Origin: Prochlorococcus sp. AG-409-M05
GTDB lineage: Bacteria > Cyanobacteriota > Cyanobacteriia > PCC-6307 > Cyanobiaceae
Direction of reading: 5' to 3'
DNA length: 64,000 bases
NCBI GenBank assembly: GCA_003215435.1
Contig: QCKJ01000002.1
Coordinates: 124,001-188,000 of the forward strand
This document shows positions 38,358 through 46,813 of this stretch, piece by piece. The position numbers were made by a program, and so were the translations under genes. A model generated the notes under the pieces. It searched no databases and was not told the DNA's origin. It was given only the letters and a program-made list of their open reading frames with translations. Position 1 is the first letter of the stretch; the number at the start of each line of letters is the position of its first letter.

Positions 38358-39818
38358 ATGTCAAACCCTCTTCCGTTCAGGCCCTCACCAATTCAGTTTG
38401 GTACAGATGGTTGGAGAGGAATCCTTGGAGTAGATGTCACTATTGAAAGAGTGACCAAAGTAGCTGCTGCAGCTGCTCAGGAATTGTTTTACCGGCGGCT
38501 TCCAGGTCTAGAAACTCGGAAAATTATTATCGGCTATGACCGACGCTTTCTCGCAAAGGAATTAGCAGAGGTTATCGCTTCAGTGGTGCATGGGTGTGAG
38601 CTTGAGCCATTAATTAGTGAGAGTCCTTTGCCAACCCCTGCCTGCAGCTGGGCTGTAGTAAATCATCAAGCTTTAGGGGCACTAGTAGTTACTGCTAGCC
38701 ACAACCCTCCAGAGTGGTTGGGTTTAAAGATTAAAGGCTCATATGGTGGCTCGGTAGATGATCAGTTCACTAAGTCTGTTGAAGAACGCCTTGCTGCTGG
38801 TGGTATTACTGTTCCAATCGCTAAGGCAACAGATTCTTTTGATGCCCGGGGAGAGCATCTTCAGGAGCTCCGCAAAAGATTTGATATGGATGCATTGTCT
38901 AATGGGCTCAAAAAAATAGGTCTAAAAGTCATTGTTGATTCGATGCATGGATCTGCAGGAGGTTGCCTTGCAGACTTGTTTGGGAAACAAGGTGATGAAC
39001 AATTAGAGGAAATTCGTTTTAATCGCGACCCGTTATTTGATGGAAACCCTCCTGAGCCTTTGGCTGGGTATCTGGGTGGATTAATTAATGCGGTGAAAGC
39101 TTCCAATGAAGCTGGTCAACTTGCTATTGGTTTAGCCTTTGATGGCGATGGTGACAGAATCGCGGCAATTGATGAGGACGGGAGATTTTGTAGTACACAG
39201 TTGCTAATGCCATTAATAATTGATCATTTAGCAAGATCAAGAGACTTGCCTGGATCAGTCGTTAAGACAGTTAGTGGATCAGATTTGATGAGAATAGTTG
39301 GGGAGAGCCATGGTAGGGATGTATTAGAGAAGCCTGTTGGCTTTAAGTACATTGCCGAAGAAATGCTTTCAGGAGAGGTCCTAGTAGGAGGAGAAGAGTC
39401 AGGTGGAATTGGCTTTGGAATGCATTTACCTGAGAGGGACGCTTTATTTACGGTTTTGATTTTGTTGGAATCACTTGTAGAGACTGGAACTTCACTTGGG
39501 GAAAGACTGCATTTGTTATATGAACAATTTGGGGGTGAAAATTTTTATCAGCGAATAGATCTTCGCCTTGACGATATGTCTTCGAGGAATCGGTTGGAAA
39601 ATTTGTTAGAGAAAAAACCTCCATCTGAAGTAGCCAATGTTCGAGTGAAAGAAGTTATTCGAACAGATGGGTTAAAATTAAGGCTAGGGGAAGGGTATTG
39701 GCTATTATTTAGGTTCTCTGGCACGGAGCCTTTGTTGAGACTTTATTGTGAAGGTCCTAGTAAACAAGATGTTGAGAAAGTTCTTTCTTGGGCAAAGAAA
39801 ACTGTAGAAAGCTTATGA
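38358..39818 (+). CDS. Phosphoglucomutase/phosphomannomutase family protein
   Basis: This 486-residue alpha-D-phosphohexomutase has FGTDGWRGI at the N-terminus, the TASHNPPEW loop with putative phospho-Ser114, the metal loop FDGDGDRIAAID (Asp262, 264, 266), GGEESGG and the phosphate-binding RFSGTEPLLRLY. It converts hexose 1- and 6-phosphates; glucose or mannose preference cannot be read. Its stop overlaps the rdgB start (ATGA). Confidence 0.93.
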   Translation: MSNPLPFRPSPIQFGTDGWRGILGVDVTIERVTKVAAAAAQELFYRRLPGLETRKIIIGYDRRFLAKELAEVIASVVHGCELEPLISESPLPTPACSWAVVNHQALGALVVTASHNPPEWLGLKIKGSYGGSVDDQFTKSVEERLAAGGITVPIAKATDSFDARGEHLQELRKRFDMDALSNGLKKIGLKVIVDSMHGSAGGCLADLFGKQGDEQLEEIRFNRDPLFDGNPPEPLAGYLGGLINAVKASNEAGQLAIGLAFDGDGDRIAAIDEDGRFCSTQLLMPLIIDHLARSRDLPGSVVKTVSGSDLMRIVGESHGRDVLEKPVGFKYIAEEMLSGEVLVGGEESGGIGFGMHLPERDALFTVLILLESLVETGTSLGERLHLLYEQFGGENFYQRIDLRLDDMSSRNRLENLLEKKPPSEVANVRVKEVIRTDGLKLRLGEGYWLLFRFSGTEPLLRLYCEGPSKQDVEKVLSWAKKTVESL

Positions 39819-40420
39819 CCTTGAATTCCTTCTCTTCGCGAAAAATTATTATTGCTAGCGGAAATATAGGGAAAGTTAGAGAGTTCAAGTCTTTTTTCAA
39901 ACATCTTCCTCTTGTTGTACTGGAAATGTCTAAGGGTTTTGAGGTTGAAGAAACAGGGGAAACATTTTTGCAAAATGCTTCTTTAAAAGCCTTGGCTGCT
40001 GCGCAATTCTCAGGAGAGTGGTGTCTTGCAGATGACTCTGGCCTATGCGTGGAGTCTCTTGATGGTGCTCCTGGTGTGCGATCCGCAAGATATGCCTCTA
40101 GCGATGCAAAGAGAGTGAATCGCTTGCTCAAAGAATTAGATGGCAAGAAGAATCGGCGTGCTTCATTCCTTTGTGCGATTTGTGTGGCTTCGCCCGAAAA
40201 GGGAATCTTGTTAAAGGTAGAAGGTCGATGTGAAGGCTTGATTACTCATTCCCCTAGGGGTCTTGGAGGATTTGGTTATGACCCAATCTTTGAAGTTCCT
40301 TCTACTGGACTTACTTTTGCAGAAATGACAATTGAGCAGAAACGATCCCTAGGGCATCGTGGAAGTGCTTTTGCTCAGTTGGAGGATCAACTGAGGAAGA
40401 TCCTTAATGAGATGGATTAA
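39815..40420 (+). CDS. rdgB: Non-canonical purine NTP pyrophosphatase (RdgB/HAM1)
   Basis: RdgB removes dITP and XTP from the nucleotide pool. It has IIIASGNIGKVREFK, the active-site segment LADDSGLCVESLDGAPGVRSARY, GGFGYDPIF and KRSLGHRGSAF. I choose ATG 39815, which overlaps the mutase stop by four bases and gives 201 residues. A TTG-type frame from 39788 would add nine residues without support. Confidence 0.94.
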   Translation: MTLNSFSSRKIIIASGNIGKVREFKSFFKHLPLVVLEMSKGFEVEETGETFLQNASLKALAAAQFSGEWCLADDSGLCVESLDGAPGVRSARYASSDAKRVNRLLKELDGKKNRRASFLCAICVASPEKGILLKVEGRCEGLITHSPRGLGGFGYDPIFEVPSTGLTFAEMTIEQKRSLGHRGSAFAQLEDQLRKILNEMD

Positions 40421-40439
40421 GGATCTTCCAAGTTTGCTT

Positions 40440-41915
40440 TTAGGAGACCCAGCTTCCATGCAATCCATGTGGTATGGCTATAGGTAATTCGATAATTGCT
40501 TGTTCTGTTAGGTCTACTGAATTTAGTATCAACAAGTCAGTAGCTCGACGCTCACCATTCCAGGTGAAAAATATAATCCAGCCTTCATCCTCGCCTGATG
40601 AAGCTTTGTTAGGCACCATTAATGGCTCACTAACAAAACCACGTGGAGCAGCACTCCATAAATACTTTTTACCTGTTAACAAATCAAGTTTTTTAATTCC
40701 TTGTAAAGGCCCATTCCCTTTTGCTTTTTGTGCTACAGCCATCCAGGCGAACCGAGCTGAAAGCCCTTCGCGATAAGGATTAACTGTTGCAAATTCACAG
40801 CACTGGGAACTTAATTCTTCTGTGGTTACAAATTCTTTTTTCAGGTTTATTGAGCATCTTTTTAAAATCCCTTCAGGAATTAGATTGAAATCAATTTCAC
40901 GGAAGTCTTGACCTGGCCCTATTGAGGGAAAGTCTTTGTAATAGATACTGTCCACAATGATTTCATTATCTTTCTCAAAAGCATTTAGATGGTGAAATAC
41001 AAATCCTTTTGGCCCTTTTATGATGCGAGGTTTTTCACCAGCAAAGGCTCCGCAATCTCTAGGGATTAGTAAGAATTTTGATTGATTTTTAGAATTTGAA
41101 GATAAGCATTGTGCGGCGCCTTTTTGACCAAAAACGAAAGGGAGTGGGTTGAATGAGATCGCATTTTGTAAGAAAACAGCCCAATTTGGTGTTATCACAA
41201 AATCATGCAGAAAGGCGAAGCCTTTAAATGAGTCGTTTCTGTCGCTAAGAAGTGCACCAGTCTTAGCAAATTCCATTAATCTGATTTTGCTTGTAGGACC
41301 TGTGTTGACTCCATAAGTGACCATTCTGTTTTCTCCATGGTGGCCAGGGTCAAAACGAGGGTGGGCACTGAAAGCTTCTCCTGGTAGAAGAGTTCCATTT
41401 AGTGTTGAAACACCATGTGTTTTTAGATTGCTTGGGTCAAGAGCATAAGGATTTGCTGCCTCCCATAAGGCAAGTAGCTCTCCTCCTAGTTGAATAACAT
41501 TTGTATTGGCAATATTTTTTAGGCGTACATCAAAGGCATTAGCGAAAGGACCTCCTTTCTTTTGTGTCCCAAATACCCCTCTGTAAAGGAATCGACCTGC
41601 TGCCTCTTCCTCTAGCCAGGCTTCTGTTCTTACAAACTTGTTACTAAAAATCGCCTGGCCATTTTTAAAGTTAATCGACGCAATCATTCCATCACCATCA
41701 AATGGATGATGAACGATTTGCCCATCACGCTCCAACCGTCCAGGGCCATTGCGAAAAAGGGTTCCAAGCAGATCAGGAGGAATAACCCCTTGCTTTGCTT
41801 TTAAGGGAAATTGACTAAGTTCTTTTTCTACATTTACATAAGCACTAGCCCAGTCCTCTCTGTCGAACTCCAATTTAGATTGGGTTGATGATGCATTTGA
41901 TCTGGCTTTGGTCAC
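40440..41915 (-). CDS. Carotenoid cleavage oxygenase (RPE65/CCO family)
   Basis: This 491-residue enzyme should cleave carotenoids or apocarotenoids with non-haem iron. The four iron-binding histidines fit SAHPRF, FLHDFV, VFHHLNAFE and the C-terminal IPHGLHGSW. GTLFRNGPGRLERDG near the N-terminus and HPFDGDGMI are also family marks. The start is GTG at 41915. The frame is open for about 30 codons upstream without a canonical start. It lies 86 nt downstream of hisB. Substrate unknown. Confidence 0.9.
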   Translation of the reverse strand: MTKARSNASSTQSKLEFDREDWASAYVNVEKELSQFPLKAKQGVIPPDLLGTLFRNGPGRLERDGQIVHHPFDGDGMIASINFKNGQAIFSNKFVRTEAWLEEEAAGRFLYRGVFGTQKKGGPFANAFDVRLKNIANTNVIQLGGELLALWEAANPYALDPSNLKTHGVSTLNGTLLPGEAFSAHPRFDPGHHGENRMVTYGVNTGPTSKIRLMEFAKTGALLSDRNDSFKGFAFLHDFVITPNWAVFLQNAISFNPLPFVFGQKGAAQCLSSNSKNQSKFLLIPRDCGAFAGEKPRIIKGPKGFVFHHLNAFEKDNEIIVDSIYYKDFPSIGPGQDFREIDFNLIPEGILKRCSINLKKEFVTTEELSSQCCEFATVNPYREGLSARFAWMAVAQKAKGNGPLQGIKKLDLLTGKKYLWSAAPRGFVSEPLMVPNKASSGEDEGWIIFFTWNGERRATDLLILNSVDLTEQAIIELPIAIPHGLHGSWVS

Positions 41916-42001
41916 AGGTGGTGCTCTAAGAGGAATAATTTTGGCGCAAGATAATTGCTTGATGCGAGCTTCTTGCTCGATTCTCCACTCAAACCAAATA
42001 A

Positions 42002-42613
42002 TTAAGCTCCTGCTTGTTCAATTACACCCTTACTACTTGGTATGACTCCTCCTCGCCGGGGATCTAACTCAGTGGCCATACGCAATGCTCTTGCAAAGGC
42101 CTTAAAACAGGCTTCAACAATATGGTGAGAGTTGCTTCCGGCAAGTTGTTTTATATGCAGGGTTAGCCCACTGTTATTAACAACTGCTACAAAGAATTCT
42201 TTTACTAGCTCCGTTTCATAATTGCCAATTCTTGAAGATGGAATGTCAAGTTCATATGTGAGATGTGGTCGGCCTGAACAATCAAGAACAACTTGAACAA
42301 GTGCTTCGTCAAGGGGTGCAGCAAAATGGCCAAAACGTGTTATTCCAGATCTATTACCAAGGGCTTTAGACAGGGCCTGACCAAGTGCTATCCCCACATC
42401 TTCATTCGTGTGATGATCATCTATATGAGTATCACCCTTTGCATTCACGATTAGATTGAATAACCCATGGCTAGATAACTGTTGAAGCATGTGATCTAAG
42501 AACGCGACTCCTGTTGATACATTGCAGTTCCCAGAACCGTCAAGTTTGAGAGTCACAGTTACATCAGTTTCATTGGTGACGCGATGGATATTTCCAATTC
42601 TTGAAGGTGTCAT
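42002..42613 (-). CDS. hisB: Imidazoleglycerol-phosphate dehydratase
   Basis: HisB makes imidazole acetol phosphate in histidine synthesis using manganese. The 203-residue protein shows [13 protein letters not shown], the [19 protein letters not shown] motif, and a second site with [15 protein letters not shown]. It is the monofunctional form, without a phosphatase domain. It follows fabI on the same strand after about 40 nt. Confidence 0.96.
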   Translation of the reverse strand: MTPSRIGNIHRVTNETDVTVTLKLDGSGNCNVSTGVAFLDHMLQQLSSHGLFNLIVNAKGDTHIDDHHTNEDVGIALGQALSKALGNRSGITRFGHFAAPLDEALVQVVLDCSGRPHLTYELDIPSSRIGNYETELVKEFFVAVVNNSGLTLHIKQLAGSNSHHIVEACFKAFARALRMATELDPRRGGVIPSSKGVIEQAGA

Positions 42614-42652
42614 TGTCCCCCTAATACCTCTATCTTTAGGTTGACATTAAGA

Positions 42653-43435
42653 TCACATTCCGTTGATGCAATACCCAGAGTCCACATAGATGGTCTGACC
42701 AGAAATTCCGCTCGCAAGATCACTCAATAGAAAAGCTGCGGTATTCCCTACTTCTAACTGAGTTACTGTGCGTCGCAAAGGGGCCTTCTCTTCAACGTTA
42801 TGAATCATGTCGAGAATGCCTCCTATCGCTGAGCTTGCAAGAGTACGTATTGGACCAGCGCTAATAGCATTAACACGAACTTGATTCTCTGGACCTAGTT
42901 CGGCCGAGAGGTATCGAACAGATGCTTCTAGAGCTGCCTTTGCAACTCCCATCACGTTGTAATTCGGTATTGCTCTATCTGCACCCAGATAAGTCAGTGT
43001 TATAACCCCTGCTCCTTTGCTGAAGTATGGCTTTGCAAGGTTACAGAGAGGAGCTAATGAATAGGCACTTATTTCCAACGCACGGGAGAATCCATTTGCA
43101 GTTGTAGCGCTGTAGTCCCCTATCAATTCTTCCTTGCCTGCGAAAGCAAGACAATGAACTAATCCATCCAATCTCCCCCACTTCTTTGCAATAGAGGAAA
43201 AGACTTCTTCAAGTTGTGAATGGTCTTGAACATTTAGAGGCAGGAAAAGGCTTGGTTCCAGGGGACTGGTTAGCTCTCTCACTTTTGATTCAAAGCGCCC
43301 TTTCTCGTCAGGTAGGTACGTAATGCCAAGTTCGGCTCCAGCTGCCTTCAATTGCTGGGCTATGCCCCATGCAATTGATCGGTTATTTGCGATACCAGTG
43401 ACAAGGATCTTTTTATTACTGAGGTCTAGAAGCAT
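42653..43435 (-). CDS. fabI: Enoyl-ACP reductase (NADH)
   Basis: FabI reduces enoyl-ACP in fatty-acid elongation. The 260-residue short-chain dehydrogenase has ILVTGIANNRSIAWGIAQ, a FabI-type cofactor loop, LDGLVHCLAFAG, the active-site YNVMGVAKAALEASVRYL (Tyr and Lys spaced by six) and the C-terminal YVDSGYCINGM. It starts at ATG 43435 and is divergent from the CxxC protein gene at 43580. Confidence 0.95.
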   Translation of the reverse strand: MLLDLSNKKILVTGIANNRSIAWGIAQQLKAAGAELGITYLPDEKGRFESKVRELTSPLEPSLFLPLNVQDHSQLEEVFSSIAKKWGRLDGLVHCLAFAGKEELIGDYSATTANGFSRALEISAYSLAPLCNLAKPYFSKGAGVITLTYLGADRAIPNYNVMGVAKAALEASVRYLSAELGPENQVRVNAISAGPIRTLASSAIGGILDMIHNVEEKAPLRRTVTQLEVGNTAAFLLSDLASGISGQTIYVDSGYCINGM

Positions 43436-43579
43436 TGTGTCAAAATTCGTTTTTTATATAAGTGGATTCTCTCCTATCAGGGGACAAATATCCTCTGATT
43501 TCATTAGAGATCTCTAATTATTCAAGGTAAGGAAGTGGCTTTGACCTTGAATAATCCTTGGAGTGCCCCAATTTGATCA

Positions 43580-44197
43580 ATGTCTTTAACTAATTCAACA
43601 ATGTTGGCATTGGGGACCCCTTTGCCATTTTTTGATTTAGAGGTTTTGCAAAACCCTTGTCATGAAAAGGTGGTTGACTCACATAAAGGGAGCATTTGCT
43701 CTAATTCCCTACTTCGTAAGCCGGTTTTATTAATGGTGCTTTGTGCACATTGTCCATTTGTTAAACATGTGGAGAAAGAGCTTTCTCGCATTGAACAAGA
43801 CTATGGCCTAAAAGTTCAAATACTTGCGATAGCAAGTAACAGTCTTTTGACTCATCCACAGGATGGGCCTGAACAACTTGCAGCACAGGTGCACCAAAAT
43901 GGGTGGCAGTTCCCTTACCTTTTAGACAATGACCAAAAACTTGTTAAAGCATTAAAGGCTGCATGTACCCCTGACTTTTTTCTTTTTTCACCTTCCCTGG
44001 ATGGTAAGCAGAGGTTGAATTACCGAGGGCAATTGGATAGCAGTCGTCCTGGAAATAAGATTGAGCCAGATGGATATGACTTGCGTGGTGCAATGGATGC
44101 TTTACTTTGCGGTCAAGAGGTTAATCCTCTTCAAAACCCTTCTATTGGCTGCAATATTAAATGGCATCCAGGGGAAGAACCTCCCTGGTTTGGCTGA
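43580..44197 (+). CDS. Peroxiredoxin/thioredoxin-like CxxC protein
   Basis: This 205-residue protein has a thioredoxin-fold AhpC/TSA-like pattern with VLLMVLCAHCPFVKHVE, giving redox Cys55 and Cys58, followed by ILAIASN, AAQVHQNGWQFPYLLDN and TPDFFLF. It lacks a signal peptide or membrane span, so it is probably cytosolic. Substrate unknown. The DegT gene follows 6 nt later and should be co-transcribed. Confidence 0.82.
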   Translation: MSLTNSTMLALGTPLPFFDLEVLQNPCHEKVVDSHKGSICSNSLLRKPVLLMVLCAHCPFVKHVEKELSRIEQDYGLKVQILAIASNSLLTHPQDGPEQLAAQVHQNGWQFPYLLDNDQKLVKALKAACTPDFFLFSPSLDGKQRLNYRGQLDSSRPGNKIEPDGYDLRGAMDALLCGQEVNPLQNPSIGCNIKWHPGEEPPWFG

Positions 44198-44203
44198 GGA
44201 TTC

Positions 44204-45466
44204 ATGTTAGAACCCTCAAGCTCTGCTTCACAGAGGTTTAAGGTGCCATGCATGCATATCCCCCCTTTCAGTCTCTCTGAACAACTCTCCGAGCTTGGGC
44301 CTGAGCTAGAGGCTGCAGTTCTTGGTGTTTTGCAGAGTGGTCAATACATAGGAGGTCAAGAGGTAAGGAGATTTGAGGAGAATTTCGCAGCGACTATTGG
44401 GGTCCCATATGTAGTTGGCTGTAATAGTGGTACTGATGCTTTGGTTCTTGCCCTGAGAGCATTAGATGTTGGGCCTGGCGATGAAGTTATTACTGCATCA
44501 TTTAGTTTTTTTGCAACCGCTGAGTCGATTAGTACTGTTGGGGCCACGCCTGTTTTTGTAGATGTTGACCCGGAAACTTATTTGCTTGATTTGTCCAAGG
44601 TAGAGAGTGCAGTTACATCTTCAACTAAGGCGATTGTTCCAGTGCATCTTTTTGGACGCCCTCTTGATATGGGCCAATTGATGTCTTTAGCAAAAAAGCA
44701 TCATCTGAGAGTTATTGAAGATTGTGCACAGGCCACTGGGGCCTCTTGGGATGGACTCCCAGTAGGAAGCTGGGGAGATATTGGTTGCTTTAGCTTTTTC
44801 CCAACAAAAAATCTTGGTGCGGCTGGTGATGCGGGCGCAGTTACAACTAAAGACCATGAATTAGCACAGAAAATGAGGAATTTGTCGGTTCATGGCATGC
44901 CTCGACGTTATTTACATACAAGCCTTGGCTACAACAGTCGTTTAGATGCAATCCAAGCATCAGTACTTAATGTGAAATTACCTAATCTGCCCATTTGGGT
45001 TGAGAAGCGCAAAGCAATCGCAAATCGATATCAGGAGAGCTTAAAGGGATTGCCTGGGATCGAACTTCCTTCATCTGAGTCCTCTAAGGAAGTAGGACAT
45101 GGGTGGAATCAATATGTAATAAGGGTAAAAAATGGATCATTTTCTAATTCAAAGAGATCGAAAAAAGTCGAATCCTTTACTGAAAATCAAGATATTAAAG
45201 CTCTACCTGATTCAGGATGTAGAGACTGTCTAAAGGCTCATTTGGAGGAAATGGATGTTCATACAATAATTTATTATCCAATTCCAATACATTTGCAACC
45301 AGCATATAAAAATTCTCTTAAGCAGGAGCAACACTTAAATGTAACAGAGTCTTTATGTAGTGAGGTGTTGAGTCTTCCAATTTTCCCAGAATTAACTATC
45401 TCTCAACAGGATCAAGTTACAAATTCTCTAAAGAAGATAATAGTGAAGAACGGAGCAAATTACTAA
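44204..45466 (+). CDS. DegT/DnrJ/EryC1 sugar aminotransferase
   Basis: This PLP enzyme probably aminates a keto-sugar nucleotide. It has GCNSGTDALVLALRAL, the FVDVDPETYLLDL and EDCAQATGASW segments, the PLP lysine at about Lys202 in FFPTKNLGAAGD, and the YNSRLDAIQASVL region. Two starts are possible: ATG 44204 with GAGG before it, and ATG 44252 where conservation begins. A stretch at about 310-340 (nt 45130-45225), rich in Ser and Lys with SGCRDC, looks inserted before HLEEMDVHTIIYYP. No other sugar genes are adjacent. Confidence 0.85.
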   Translation: MLEPSSSASQRFKVPCMHIPPFSLSEQLSELGPELEAAVLGVLQSGQYIGGQEVRRFEENFAATIGVPYVVGCNSGTDALVLALRALDVGPGDEVITASFSFFATAESISTVGATPVFVDVDPETYLLDLSKVESAVTSSTKAIVPVHLFGRPLDMGQLMSLAKKHHLRVIEDCAQATGASWDGLPVGSWGDIGCFSFFPTKNLGAAGDAGAVTTKDHELAQKMRNLSVHGMPRRYLHTSLGYNSRLDAIQASVLNVKLPNLPIWVEKRKAIANRYQESLKGLPGIELPSSESSKEVGHGWNQYVIRVKNGSFSNSKRSKKVESFTENQDIKALPDSGCRDCLKAHLEEMDVHTIIYYPIPIHLQPAYKNSLKQEQHLNVTESLCSEVLSLPIFPELTISQQDQVTNSLKKIIVKNGANY

Positions 45467-45508
45467 TTTTGGGAATCAAAAATAACTTGTACTTTATTTA
45501 CCTTAACT

Positions 45509-46072
45509 CTAAATAGTTCCTAATATTTGTTTAGCTCTATACCAGGCTGAAACACTTTTCCCATCAAGCATCTCTTCCCCACTAGCAAGCATGGAATCTA
45601 ATTCATTTGGAGACATTTGAATGACCTCAAGGTCTTCATCTTCATCCCCAGAAGGTCGTTCAATCAGTTCGGTTAGATCTCTCGCAAGAAATAGGTAAAT
45701 TAATTCGTCTGAATAACCTGGACAAGGGAATAGTTTTCCTAGAGGATCCCATTGGGAAGCTTCGAATCCGGTTTCTTCTGCTAATTCACGCTTCATTGAA
45801 TTAAGAGGCTGTTCTCCTGCCTCGAGGGTACCTGCAGGAAATTCAAGAATTCTTTGTCCAACGGCAAACCGATATTGCCTAAGAATTACTACCAATCCTT
45901 CATTAGTTATAGGTACAGCAAGTGAGGCTCCAGGATGCTTGATTACTCCAAATGTTCCTTCTATTCCAATTGGCAATTCTATTCGGTTAACTTCAAATCT
46001 TATTTTTTTAGCATCAAGGGAGGCTTCTTTTTTTATTAGCTTTGAAGGTTCAGGTTGGATCAACTCGGACAT
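45509..46072 (-). CDS. Nudix hydrolase (ADP-ribose pyrophosphatase-like)
   Basis: The 187-residue protein contains a full Nudix box, GTLEAGEQPLNSMKRELAEETGF, preceded by ILEFPAG as in ADP-ribose or NDP-sugar pyrophosphatases. The substrate is inferred from that segment only. It starts at ATG 46072 and lies downstream of folK on the same strand (71-nt gap). Confidence 0.86.
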   Translation of the reverse strand: MSELIQPEPSKLIKKEASLDAKKIRFEVNRIELPIGIEGTFGVIKHPGASLAVPITNEGLVVILRQYRFAVGQRILEFPAGTLEAGEQPLNSMKRELAEETGFEASQWDPLGKLFPCPGYSDELIYLFLARDLTELIERPSGDEDEDLEVIQMSPNELDSMLASGEEMLDGKSVSAWYRAKQILGTI

Positions 46073-46143
46073 ATCAGTTTTTTGTAGAGCTTAACTAGCC
46101 GTTGGTTGTTTTACTCAGGTGTGGCTTTAAGGGTTAATAGGAT

Positions 46144-46752
46144 TTATTCCGGCCAATTGTCTTGTGGCGAAATTTTGATGAGCTTTTGATTGTCTTGATT
46201 CATTGCTGCGGCAAGCGGAATGACAACGAAATTACGTTCAAAGATGCGGGGGTGTGGAAGTGTGATTTTTGTACTTTGAAGGTTAAGGTCCCCCCAAGCC
46301 AATAGATCAAGATCTAAAGAACGAGGGCCCCATTTCATCGAGGTTTTTTTTCTGTCCCGTCCATAGTCCCTTTCAAGAGCAAGAAACTTTTCCAGTAAAT
46401 CAAGCGCATTTTTTGCGGAAGGTTTAAGAGCTTGAAGCTTCTCTCCATCAACAACCACAACAGCATTAACAAATTTCGGTTGATTGGATGGTCCTCCAAG
46501 AGGGTTAGTCTCAAATAAAGGTGACCAACGAAAGCGCAATGCTTTTGAAAAATTCTTTTTCGAATTCAATGGCTTAAGAGAACAATTGAGCCAGTCTTCG
46601 ATAATGTTCTTTATCTGAGGCCTGACTTCTTTGAGGGTCTTACTAGGGGGGCCAACAATGCTTGGGAGATTTGCTCCGAGTCCTATAACAAGTGTGCTTG
46701 GTGTTTCGATGGTTGAGGATTTAATGAGGTGATCGTATTGAGTTTCCCAAAT
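46144..46752 (-). CDS. folK: 6-hydroxymethyl-dihydropterin pyrophosphokinase, start unclear
   Basis: HPPK transfers pyrophosphate to the pterin in folate synthesis. The body is clear: FRWSPLFETNPLGGPSNQPKFVNAVV, the KWGPRSLDLDLLAWGDL site with its Asp pair, and LPHPRIFERNFVVIPL. The first canonical start is TTG at 46569 (141 residues), too short for the family. The same frame continues upstream to 46752 with the conserved LVIGLGANLPS strand, followed by PPSKTLKEVRP. That stretch contains no ATG, GTG or TTG before an in-frame TAA at 46755-46753. I give the open limit as the end. A non-canonical start (ATT at 46752 or 46725) or a sequence error is possible. Confidence 0.78.
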   Translation of the reverse strand: MWETQYDHLIKSSTIETPSTLVIGLGANLPSIVGPPSKTLKEVRPQIKNIIEDWLNCSLKPLNSKKNFSKALRFRWSPLFETNPLGGPSNQPKFVNAVVVVDGEKLQALKPSAKNALDLLEKFLALERDYGRDRKKTSMKWGPRSLDLDLLAWGDLNLQSTKITLPHPRIFERNFVVIPLAAAMNQDNQKLIKISPQDNWPE

Positions 46753-46813
46753 TTAATTTTGGGTGGGATAACCAATTTGCTTAAGCGAAAAGCCAATCAA
46801 TCCAGCTAAAAAT

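Noticed and set aside
41916-42010. Open frame running from the carotenoid oxygenase GTG start back into hisB
   Set aside because: About 30 codons are open but contain no usual start codon, and the sequence does not look like the family N-terminus. The GTG at 41915 is kept.
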